Positions 46,519 to 55,816 of a stretch of DNA of 64,000 bases are shown piece by piece. The position numbers were made by a program, and so were the translations under genes. Each line of letters begins with the position of its first letter. The first letter of the stretch is position 1. This stretch comes from Trichopria drosophilae (Eukaryota > Arthropoda > Insecta > Hymenoptera > Diapriidae). The stretch is taken from positions 66,322,001 to 66,386,000 of the forward strand of contig CM059587.1 of NCBI GenBank assembly GCA_030407085.1, read 5' to 3'. Below the pieces are notes generated by a model. The model was not told the DNA's origin. It did not search any database and saw nothing but the letters and a program-made list of their open reading frames with translations.

Positions 46519-46902
46519 CATATATGATGACGATGGCATGTTCGTGGTAGAAGATGAGAAGATGAGATTGCAGCCAGCAGGCACTTCGAACTAATATCTA
46601 TCCAACTAACTACGGCATGGAACTCTATCCACCGATTCAGGTGGACAATAACTTGAAATTGTTGGTCATTGCCTGGAACCCTCTCTCCAACTCTTATCGG
46701 TTTCACGTTCAGCGTAGCGATTTTCTAACGTTTACTAAACGTTCCATTTTATCCATCATCGCTTGATTTTCCGGCGCCCTTGAAATTAATGTAGGACTAC
46801 CAATTTCCCAACGATGTCGTCAAAACATGGAACTACTTTCACCAATCGTTACTTCAAATCGCGGATTTCCGCATCCAACACTGGATTCGTTTGGGCGTAG
46901 AT

Positions 46903-46934
46903 ACTAGGTCCCTCGAGATCCACTGTGCCGATGG
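46903..46934. repeat. 32-bp target site duplication (left)
   Basis: Starts ACTAGGTCCCTCGAG and ends GTGCCGATGG. Differs from 48706-48737 at one base. Confidence 0.9.
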
Positions 46935-47167
46935 TTTTTTTTTTATGCGGAGAGGGGAGGAATGCTTTACGCACCATAAGGGAGCCATCGGAACTCCCCC
47001 GTGTGTGGGACTCTCCTGCAAGCAGGCCTGCCCACTAAACCTCCACCTCTTTGATCACCTACCAAACCCCCCGGAACCGCGTTAGCATTACTTCAGGGGG
47101 TAGATCACAGGTGCGTGTCCAGCCTACACGGCTGCTTTTGTTTTTTTTTAACACCCTTACGTCCTAC

Positions 47168-47992
47168 CTAACTCCGTAGGACACTGCGCAGCTTGGTGTC
47201 CTGTTTTGCGGCACTGGCGACAACCTCACCCGTGCAACTCCTTGCGAGGTGGCCATCTTCCTGGCAGCGATAACACCTGATGGTAGGTGTGAACTCCCGC
47301 ACTCGACACTTCTGCCATCCAACTATAATCTTGCCTTCCTTTGATAGTTTAGCAGCAGAGGCCGCATCCAGCACTGCGAATGCTCTGAGGCAGCCTCTGC
47401 TGCTATGCTTAGTGAGGTTGACCTTTACGTCAACTGCACCACCTAAGGAGGCCCTAATTGCATCTTCCACATCGCTTGCATCCAAAAAGTCTGCAATGTC
47501 GTGGATGATCACCGTTTTCTTAGGGACCAGTTCTTGAACCTTGGCCCTATCTCTTAGTTTTTCCTGCAAGGCGTTCCGGAATTGTACTCGGTCATCTGCC
47601 TTGGAGGATAGCTCCACCAGCATATCCCCTTTACGGGTGCTTCTGATGGACTTGACTACCACACGGAAATCCTCCGGCATGAGATCCGCCTGGATCTCGT
47701 GCAGCAGGTCCTGGCAGTTAGCGCCATCTGTTGGCTGAATCAGGACAGCCTCCCGCCTCTCCTTCTTCTTTTTTTTCATTTTTGCGGTCTTGTTACCCTT
47801 CATGTGCCGTGGTATGGGGGCCGCTGGCCGTGGAACCACAACCGCAGTCTCTTTCTCTGATGTAGCCTCCTTTACTACATCCCGGAAAGTACGGGTTGAC
47901 TTCCGTTTCCATTGCTTCTTCAGCACCGGTTTCGGACTGTTGGTAGAGTCACGAACCCGCTTCCTTCTCTTTTGGTTGTCCGTTTGGACCAC
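47168..47992 (-). CDS. R1-type LINE ORF1 (gag-like, CCHC zinc knuckle)
   Basis: 274 codons. A basic, Pro-rich N-terminus ('KKQWKRKSTRTFRDV') with a Lys tract is followed by the R1/I-type gag fold ('DLLHEIQADLMPEDFRVVV', 'KGDMLVELSSKADD') and 'KTVIIHDIADFLDASDVEDA', 'IIVGWQKCRVREF'. A single zinc knuckle 'CYRCQEDGHLARSC' has Cys-x2-Cys-x4-His-x4-Cys spacing. R1-clade gags usually have further CCHC knuckles, so the C-terminus is cut after the first. The upstream ORF (48071-48532) is its N-terminal part in another frame, joined near 48000-48075. The protein would bind the element RNA. Confidence 0.85.
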   Translation of the reverse strand: MVQTDNQKRRKRVRDSTNSPKPVLKKQWKRKSTRTFRDVVKEATSEKETAVVVPRPAAPIPRHMKGNKTAKMKKKKKERREAVLIQPTDGANCQDLLHEIQADLMPEDFRVVVKSIRSTRKGDMLVELSSKADDRVQFRNALQEKLRDRAKVQELVPKKTVIIHDIADFLDASDVEDAIRASLGGAVDVKVNLTKHSSRGCLRAFAVLDAASAAKLSKEGKIIVGWQKCRVREFTPTIRCYRCQEDGHLARSCTGEVVASAAKQDTKLRSVLRS

Positions 47993-48070
47993 CTCGTCTG
48001 TGCCTCTCGGCTTAGCAGCTCGTCGTGCTGCCCGCTCTGCTCGAAGCTTAAGACCGAGGTCATAGGCAAG

Positions 48071-48532
48071 CTACGAGGAGAAGTCATCTTCCCCACTATG
48101 GCATCGTTGAAAACTCCTCGCTAGATCGTCCAGCACGCCAATTGAATCGCTTACTCCGTTTCTCACCTGTAGGTGCATATTTTTATACATCCTACAGAAG
48201 CTGTTCAATTTCTGCAGAATGTCCTTAAGTTTCTCCACTCCGCTCTTCACTTCTTGCCGGTCCTGCAGCCGGGATTCCTTGCGTTCTCTCAGCATGGATG
48301 GCCACTTTTCTTCCACCGGGTCGATACGGAAGCTGGTGTTGAAATCAACTTCCTCATCGAAGTCTTCGCTTGTAGCCCTAAATGACATGGAGGCCAAGTC
48401 GTCCACCTCCACGTCACTGCGGTCGCCGGATAACGACGCCCGGGAGCCCGCTTGCTCACTCCCCGTCGGCGCCGGTACTGGGGTGTCCCTCCCCTGCACC
48501 GTAAACTGGTTGTTAATTTTCCAGAACTCCAT
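48071..48532 (-). CDS. N-terminal part of the LINE ORF1 (frameshifted)
   Basis: 153 codons beginning 'MEFWKINNQFTVQG' directly after the 5' untranslated region. It is acidic in the middle ('DVEVDDLASMSF') with a predicted helix 'LKDILQKLNSFCRMYKNMH'. It ends at a TAG (48071-48073) that the downstream ORF1 frame does not share, so one indel probably separates the two. No separate family is known to me. Confidence 0.6.
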   Translation of the reverse strand: MEFWKINNQFTVQGRDTPVPAPTGSEQAGSRASLSGDRSDVEVDDLASMSFRATSEDFDEEVDFNTSFRIDPVEEKWPSMLRERKESRLQDRQEVKSGVEKLKDILQKLNSFCRMYKNMHLQVRNGVSDSIGVLDDLARSFQRCHSGEDDFSS

Positions 48533-48705
48533 ATTTGGTTTTTGAATCGGGGTTCCTTCCCCTAGGTTATTTTATCGTGGTAGTCTTCCACTATCTGGTT
48601 TTGGTCCGCCCCGGATATTTTATTTCTCCGGTACCCTCCAAATCTGGCGGGCGTTCCCCTATCCGCCACCTGGGGAGGCGCCCGATGGGTGATCAGCAAC
48701 ACGAC

Positions 48706-48737
48706 ACTAGGTCCCTCGAGATCCACTATGCCGATGG
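48706..48737. repeat. 32-bp target site duplication (right)
   Basis: Copy of 46903-46934. Confidence 0.9.
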
Positions 48738-48739
48738 TA

Positions 48740-49725
48740 GGCAGTCCAGTAAATGTTCGAGTTCTTCTCGCAGCTTTAGTCGAACGATTATGTGCGGTTT
48801 TCCCTCATCGCTCGAAGTGGGCAAAGAGAAGAGAGTTAGTAGGAACATCTTATATCATTATTTATGTTCTGCACATTATAATTGGAATTAATTTGTAAGG
48901 GTCCGTTCGAGAGGTTTGTTCGGTTAATGTTCGCATACATCAAACGTGTGCTTATTGATACAATTGACAAGTTCTATTGGATATTTTTAAAACCTTGTTA
49001 AGTTTTGCCTCTGTTATACCGGTGGCGTATCTGCTTTATCTGACCGACCCTGTCGCATTGTACTATATGTCTCAGCGCTACTTTTGTTCACATTTGAATT
49101 TCCGTTAAAACCACGTTTTTTGGTTAGAACTCTGCATGCGGTATTCATGCAGGGAAGCGATCATAATCTTTATCGAAAACAATGCGATTTCACATCTAAA
49201 ATTATAAAGTATAATTAACAAATAAAATTAACCGATAGTGGATGCGAAACCAAGGATTTTCGGCGGCCTCCAGTCGTTCGAACAAAAACTCTTGTATAAG
49301 TCAATTTCGTTATATGGGTTGTCTTCATGCCATATGAATATCTTTATACGTTTTCTTAAAATAATGGAAGCGTCTTCAACAAATATGAACAAGTAAATTA
49401 TTTTTCAGCCTTTCTATGAAGACTGTATGAAATGATGACAGATATTTAATATTTCAGCTTTTTCTTTCAATTCATTAATATGAATAACTTGATGAATAAT
49501 AAACGTATCACAGATTCACTTTGTTTTGTATGTATCACGTACTATATATCATTATGTATAGTATATGTTTATATATGATTACAAAAACAACTTTAATTTT
49601 ATCTTCCTTATACATAATAGCCTACAATATTAATTTTGATATAAACTTAATCGTAAATTACTAATCTGCATTGTTATGAACGTTATAATTGTCTCTTTTT
49701 AATAACAATATTTTTTTATTTTTAG
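48740..49725. other. Gene-free 3' end of last Cdep intron
   Basis: AT-rich. The polypyrimidine stretch before the acceptor lies at 49700-49723. Confidence 0.55.
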
Positions 49726-49798
49726 GTGGATGGAAGTTCTTAAAAGTTTAAGCCACAGGAATTATTTAGTACAATACGGTTCAAAAGAAGACTGCTAA
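49726..49798 (+). CDS. Cdep: FARP1/2-type RhoGEF gene, terminal coding exon C
   Basis: The acceptor TTTTTAG ends at 49725. One base completes the split Arg codon; then come 23 codons and TAA (49796-49798). The peptide begins 'WMEVLKSLSHRN', the C-terminal helix of the PH domain with its invariant Trp (vertebrate FARP reads R-W-M-E-V-I), followed by a short tail 'YLVQYGSKEDC'. It is too short for ORF scanning and was found by looking for the expected phase and motif after exon B. It fixes the 3' end of the gene and so the size of the last intron. Confidence 0.93.
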
Positions 49799-49970
49799 CG
49801 TATTAGAGAAATCTAAATCTCATTAATTAAATGGAAATTTACGGCAAATATTTCGTCGTATCACTATTTGTTTCATCTTTTCATGAGCGATGCAAGCAAA
49901 CGACCGCTCTCTTTGCTATCCCGATTTACAATTTATTAAATAAATAAATAAAGCTACATTTTATTTAAAT
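49799..49970 (+). other. Cdep: Cdep 3' untranslated region
   Basis: Runs from the stop codon to just after the polyadenylation signals, about 170 bases. No TE inside. Confidence 0.7.
49939..49952 (+). terminator. Cdep: Overlapping AATAAA polyadenylation signals
   Basis: AATAAA occurs at 49939, 49943 and 49947; the cleavage site is expected 10-30 bases downstream. Confidence 0.75.
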
Positions 49971-49979
49971 ATATGCTTG

Positions 49980-50640
49980 TGTTACAACCGATCTGACAGA
50001 ATGGTGACAACCTGTTTATAGAGCTATAATAATCGTTTCTTCGGTAGGAATAGATTTAAGTTATGTGGTTTTTAGAGCGGGGTGGTTAAGGATCATTCCT
50101 ATTGTTTACAGATCCAGCCTTGCGCAAAATTCGAGAAGATGATGTAAACTCCGATCATGTCACATACCGCGATTTCGGTGATTCCTCCTGTTGTTTGCTA
50201 TTTAATACGAACCGGTTTAGTAGATTTGCCCTTCAAAAAAGATACATATAACTTCAGAGATTACCACGTGGTAAGAAAAGGAGTTACCAGGTACGAGTGA
50301 TTCTTGTCAAGTGCCATGGCATTTTTTCTTCGTCAGCTAACTCTTTGTGCATTTCAAAAATAGTGATAACTCCAAATGAGGGTGATTTTAAACTCAGTTA
50401 AAGATTGTTGAATCTTAGTTTATACCTAATTACAATTACCTACTATATCATAAATGGTACTGGAGCAAAATTATTACAGCAATGAAATTTGGCAATTTAT
50501 TGCTCTTCCTTTCGGTATGTGTGATGTATGTATGTATGTATTTATTTTAATGCCTGCACACCCTGTGTGAAAACATTGTACTTCCTTTACATTTCTTCTT
50601 ATTTCTATATTTACAACTTTGTTATCTCTTTCGTCACTCT
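49980..50640. other. Intergenic, no gene seen
   Basis: AT-rich sequence between the Cdep 3' end and a LINE. A short 'ATGT' repeat lies near 50523-50540. Confidence 0.5.
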
Positions 50641-50765
50641 ACATCTTCTCTCTCCTCACACTCTCTCACTCACTCTCTCGCTCCGTCTCAATCTCTCTTT
50701 CGCTTTCACTCTCTCTCGCGCTCCCTCGTTCACTCTGTCTCTCTCTCTCTCTCTCTCTCTCACTT
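50640..50765. repeat. (TC)n-rich microsatellite at LINE 3' end
   Basis: CTCTCT runs, purest at 50738-50762. The GA-rich coding end of the LINE slides into it. Confidence 0.85.
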
Positions 50766-53700
50766 TCTCAACCTTTTTCATCCATTCATACCCTCTTCCA
50801 TCTCCATTTAGAATTTCCCGCCCTCTTCCTACTTCCTTCTTCATAACCGTACATTCTTCTTGCACATGTTTCATTGTTTCTATCTCCTTTCTACACAATC
50901 TATACATTCTTTCTTCCTCATTCATCCAATATCTATTTCCGGTTACCTCATTTCCACATCTCCACCTTGCTATCCGTTGTACTTTCTTTCCCTCTTTTCT
51001 TTTACTCCTCCTTATATACTCCGGTATTCCTACTATTCTCTCATACACTGGGCATGACCTTGACCCTTTCCCTGTCTCCCCTCTCTCTTGCTCGTCCACT
51101 TCTACATATCTCCCTGTTAGAATCTCCCATTTCATTTCTCTATTTTCGTTTAATGCTGCCTCACTGAAACCCCCTCTCCACATATAATCCCTTCTCCCTA
51201 TGCTTTTCTTCTCCCAATCACTCATCTTTGCTTCTTTCTCTTTTTTTCTTCTCTCTTTTATACATTTTACCCCAATCTCACCCCCTTCTCCCTTCTCTAA
51301 ACTTTACTCGTACCTTCCTGCTCTCCACCTAGTATCCACCCTTAGCTTGTCTCTCGTCAGTTCTTCTCTTACTATATACCCTGGTGTAATTCTATGTACC
51401 CCTAGTATCCATTTCAGGTACCTATCTTGCAGCGCTTCAATTTCTTTACACTCTTTATACCCCCATATTTCCACCCCATACAGCAGCACCCCTTTCACAA
51501 TACTATCAAATAATTTCAATTTCCATTTCATATCACCCTTAAAATATCTTTCCCCATAATTCTAGACCCATCCCATCACAACTCTCGCTTTTCTCACCGT
51601 CTAACTTACGTGTTGTTTATCATCACCATGCTTTATTAATACATGTCCCAGATATTTCTATTCTTTCACTTCTTCTAATCTTTTTCCCCCCACCACCAAA
51701 ATCTCTTATTTTCCTTCCCTCCTTTATTTTTAAATACCATTACGTTTGAGTTCTCCGGACTCCCTTCCAACTTTTTCTTCTCTAAATATACTTTTATTCT
51801 TCTTATCATATCCCTCAGTCCCTCCTCTTTCTCCGCCACCAACACTATATCATCCGCATATTCTACGGTCCATACTTTATCCTTTCCTACTGTTATCCCT
51901 CCCATGCCCTTTTTCATCTCGTCTTCTATATCCGCTATATATATATATTTTTTAAAGAGAGTTGGGCTTAGAGGGCATCCCTGTCTCACCCCCCTCTCTA
52001 CACAAAATTCCTTCGACGCCTTTCCTTCCACCTTTACAACACACCTTGTCTGTTCATATATCTCTCTTACTATGTCTATTAACCCTTCACTCACCTCTCT
52101 CTTCTTCATCATTTTCCATAAAATCTCTCTGTCTACCTTATCAAAAGCCGCTTTTAAATCTAAGAAACAAGCATACACTTTTTTCTTGGCCTTCAAACTC
52201 TTCCCAACTATATATTTTATTATCTTTATATTGTCTATCGTTCCTCTTCCTCTCCTAAAACCCGCCTGTGATCTACACCATCCTTTTTTTCATCCATCTC
52301 TTTAACTAATCTCTTATTTAAAATATTCGCATATATTTTATATCCCGTACTCGTCAATATAACCCCTCTATAATTCTTCACTACTCGCTTATCCCCTCTT
52401 TTCCTTATTGGTATTACCAACCCTACCCTCCATCTTTCTGGAAAGCCTTCCCCTTTCCATATTTTTATAATTGTTTATAATTTTGCCCAACTTCTCCTCA
52501 ACTTTCTCTCCTCTCTCTTTCCACACCACATTTCTAATCCCATCTTTCCCCGCTGCTTTCCCGTATTTTAACCTTTTTATTTCAGTCTTTATCTCTTCCT
52601 GGCTTATCCCTTCTTTCTCTATTCTATTTACTTTCTGTTTACCTCCAGTATCTCTCTTACTCACATTCACTCCTCCCAAGGACTCTTTAAAATATTCTTC
52701 CCATTCTTCCACTTTAATATCTCTACTCACCCCCTCGTTTTTCTTTCTTCCTCTATTTATGAACGGCCATGCTTCTGTTTCCGATTTTATCTTCTCTATT
52801 TCTCTTTCCTCCTATTTCCAATATTCCAACTCTTTTATCTCACACACTATTCTATATTCTCTTCTATATTTTAGAAACTTACTATATCTTCCTTCCGTCC
52901 GCTCCTTTCTATATTCTTTCCTCGCCTTATTCATCATTTTCTTCTTTTCTCTACACTCCCTATCCCACCATGGACACCATCCTACCTCCATTTTTTTCCT
53001 TTTCCTTTTTTTTTAATTGATGTCAATATTCCTCTTTCCAACTCTTCCCACTCCGCCCCCACCCCTTCTTTTTCTCACTCTATTTCTCTGATTTCTTTTC
53101 TAAAATTGTCTTTACCCTCTTCTGATCAATTTCTTCCTTGTTCCCAAAGCTCTTTCTTCTTCATCTTTTACCCCTCCTTTCTTACCCATCCCTTTCCGAA
53201 TTCCAAAATAATCGGTTGATGGTCTGACTCTGTACTACACCCCACTTCTATCTTATCCACTTTCTACTACGCCTCCAAATTTACTATTCCGTAGTCTATC
53301 ACTGATCTTCTACCCGCTTTTTCATACGTCCATTCTCCTTCCTCATCTCCTTCCTTCCCACCATTCATAACCATCCACCCTCTTTCTTCCAACAATTTTA
53401 TTAACTCTACCTTACCTGTTCACAACTTTATCTTTCGACGTTCTCTCTTTTTCTTCCTGGCAGTCCTACCCTCTCTGTTTTCCAATTCTCGCATTAAAGT
53501 CTCCCATTATTACCATATTTTCCTCTTCCCCCTCTTTTATTGCATCCCTCAAATTTTCCAGGCATTCCTTCCTCCCTTCCCAATTATACACTACAAAAAA
53601 CCTTCTTTTTATCAATTTCCATCTCTCTTTTCTGTATACCATCCTTCTCTTCATACTTTATTTCTCCCTCGCTTATCTCTCTTCTTATCCCCGTAATTAT

Positions 53701-53907
53701 CCCTCCTCTTGCTCTTCCTTTTCTATATTCTTTTGTCGCCGGCTGATATTTCCATATCCACCCTTCCGGCATTTTACCCTCCAACTTCCACCCCTCTTCA
53801 TCCACCCAAGTTTCTATCAATCCAATCACATCAAAAGCCCTTATAAAATCCCAAAAATCTTCATCTTTCTTTCTTAACCCTGATACATTCCACACTACCC
53901 CTCTCAC
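50656..53907 (-). pseudogene. LINE ORF2: APE endonuclease and reverse transcriptase (frameshifted)
   Basis: Pieces in order: 53907-53584 starts the endonuclease ('GVVWNVSGLRKKDEDFWDFI', 'DVIGLIETWVDE'); 53654-53466 has 'RRFFVVYNWEGRKE' and 'NMVIMGDFNARIG'; 52730-52389 is the RT thumb/finger start ('EEIKTEIKRLKYGKAAGKDG'); 52420-52235 has 'VVKNYRGVILTSTGYKIYA'; 52196-51675 has 'YACFLDLKAAFDKVDREIL', 'VRQGCPLSPTLF' and the catalytic 'VEYADDIVLVAE'; 51531-51304 continues 'VLLYGVEIWGYKE'; 51225-50656 ends with the Cys-His motif 'CRKEIETMKHVQEEC'. The catalytic residues are preserved although the frame is broken at least six times, so this is an inactive but not ancient copy. Confidence 0.88.
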
Positions 53908-54106
53908 CCGATTCCTCTCTACTATTTTTACTTTTTTCTTTCCTTTCTTTTCCCATCCTGCTTTCTCTAAGGACGCCCAGCCCCCCCCCCCCCCTAAAAA
54001 TTACTTCTTTCACACACATATTCTCGCTCATTTCCCTCTACCCACAATTTCCCAAACCCTACTTTCACATATGTTCCTTTTTCTCGCATGTTTTTCGCAT
54101 ACACTG

Positions 54107-54910
54107 TCATCGCACTCTGTCTCTCTCTCTCTCCTCCCTTGACAAATTATCATCCACATACACTTTCGTTCCTATCAATTTATTTTTCCGCTCCATTATC
54201 ATTCTTTTCTCGTCCATACTATTCAATTTCACAATTATTATATTTTCACTCTCTCTATTCTTAATTCTAATTGATTCTCTAATTTGCACCACTTTTTCTG
54301 GTACTCACATTTTTTCTAACACCACCTTTACCGCTTTATTCACTTTATATCCGTCTATTTCAACCCCCCTCATAATAATATTGAATCTTCTGTCTCTTCT
54401 TTCTTGGTCTATTCTTTTCTTCTCCATATCTTCCATTTTTTTCTTCATAATTTCTAATTCTTCCCCTGCTTTCACTCTCGCTTTTATCTCTTTTTCCACT
54501 TCCCTTTTCTCTTCTCTTCTTATCTCTTCTTTTAATTCTCTTTTCAGATCATTCACCAGATCTCTTCTCAACTCCTCCTTCATCTTTATAAAAAATTTCT
54601 CCATCATTTTTTCCATTTGTTCCATTTGAAAACTTTTTAATTCTTCCATTCTTACTTCTTTCGTTCTCTTACTCGCGTGCGACTTCTTATCTTCCTCTTC
54701 CCCACTACTCGCTTCACTCTGTCGCCTTCTCTTCGATACCCACGATAACACACTGCCGCTGGAATTACTTCCCTCCCTCTTCTCCTTTCCAAGCCGCTCT
54801 ATCTTTCTCGGTCTCCCTCTTATCGCCTTCCCCTCTGCAACACTCTTTTCCCCATTTGCCTTCGTCTTGTCGGACTTGTCGCTCGCTCCCCACGTCCTCC
54901 CTCTTCTCAC
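54107..54910 (-). pseudogene. LINE ORF1 (coiled coil plus RRM-like end)
   Basis: 54910-54305 encodes 201 residues: a basic N-terminus with 'RGRPRKIERLGKE', then a long charged helix (residues about 90-185, 'MEKMMEKFFIKMKEELRRDL', 'EIRREEKREVEKEIKARV') typical of trimerising coiled coils, then 'RRFNIIMRGVEID', the first RNP-like strand. 54292-54107 continues in another frame with 'IIIVKLNSMDEKRMIMERK' and 'KVYVDDNLSREERE', the end of an RRM fold. The arrangement resembles LINE ORF1p with coiled coil and RRM. A frameshift or stop lies at 54292-54310. Confidence 0.75.
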
Positions 54911-55149
54911 CCACTCTTCTACTCTATCCCCACACTCACTCGTGATTCTCTGTTCGATTGTTGTTTCTTCCTCTCTCTCTCTCTTTGTTCCTGCTCTCGC
55001 TCATTCCCCGCTTCTATGAGGTCTTACCTCGTTTCCTTTTCGCCACTCCGCAGCCAATCCACTTTCTTCACACTCTAAAGTGGCTCCCTCCGGCGGCCGA
55101 TCCGGAAACCTCCAACCGCTACTTAGACTACCGCGTGGATTTTTTTCCA

Positions 55150-55810
55150 GGTTATGTATCCTTACCCTGCTTTCCAAACTCCACCCGTCCTTCTCACAAT
55201 TATCCAATTGCAACCTTGAATAGAGGTTGCAATAAAGCGCATGCAACTATCTTCAACAAAAACTCGCCCGAAGGCACAACACCGCAGAAAAACGATTTTC
55301 CAAGAGAGTACACAGATCACACGTCACACTGTCTACTCACCAAAACCGGAACCCGTATGTGCGATGTACCAGCAACTGTTCGATTACACTGGTCAACGCG
55401 AAAATGTTTCTGAGATGAAATAAGTTAATCTTTATTAATTTTGGGTCGCTGAATCCGAATCCAATTATGACAATTTTTTATTAGCTCTTGGTTTCACGAA
55501 ACACGTGGTCAAATTTCGAAAAACCGCCGATTTGTGCAATGTTTGAGATATTATATCTTTCGACAGAAATGAGGTAGTAGTTTCAGTAATAGCTTAAGAT
55601 AATGCTTATCGCTCCTATTTTTCTGTAAAAAATGTAATACAACCAAGTAAACAAAATATTGCTTCAAATGGCGATTTGTTTGTATGCGTGAAATGCTCGT
55701 CTCACTGTTACCGTCTGCATCTACTGCGCTGTATCGCGCTGTGGATGACATCAATAAGAATGATATCTTTATAAATTTCTCGCTTATATACAGTAACTAC
55801 ACATACTTCG
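55150..55810. other. Gene-free segment between LINE and long-TIR element
   Basis: Contains one 'GGGTCGCTGAATCCGAATCC' unit (55442) of the type seen in 31961-33705. Otherwise unrecognised. Confidence 0.5.
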
Positions 55811-55816
55811 AGCATA

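Larger units (their letters stand above)
46935..48705 (-). mobile_element. ORF1-only LINE (HAL1-like), 1.77 kb
   Basis: Minus-strand retroposed unit with a poly(A) tail (T10 at 46935-46944), a 3' tail, one gag-like ORF1 in two frames, and a 5' untranslated region up to 48705, all inside a 32-bp target duplication. There is no endonuclease or reverse transcriptase ORF at all. The 3' tail is homologous to that of the R4/Dong-like LINE at 15200. Either an internally deleted copy or a non-autonomous ORF1-only family. Confidence 0.82.
36151..49725 (+). other. Cdep: Cdep last intron (13.6 kb, TE-filled)
   Basis: Donor GTATTT and acceptor TATTTTTAG. The phase-2 junction recreates an Arg codon (AG|G) before Trp-Met-Glu. 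Contains the DDE transposase copy 2, LINE tails, BEL pieces, a MITE and the ORF1-only LINE. Confidence 0.88.
50640..55150 (-). mobile_element. Two-ORF LINE, decayed, minus strand
   Basis: From right to left: 5' untranslated region (54915-55150), ORF1 (54107-54910), ORF2 with endonuclease, reverse transcriptase and a C-terminal Cys motif (50656-53907). The coding strand is so purine-rich (Lys/Glu/Arg) that the + strand looks like a continuous pyrimidine tract. Many frameshifts; clade not assigned. Confidence 0.85.

Noticed and set aside
47280..48545. Several + strand ORFs of 65-108 codons
   Set aside because: Shadows of the LINE ORF1 on the minus strand, which has a CCHC knuckle and matching length.
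50528..53020. Long + strand ORFs rich in Ser, Leu and Phe
   Set aside because: They are the complement of the purine-rich minus-strand LINE, which shows real RT motifs.
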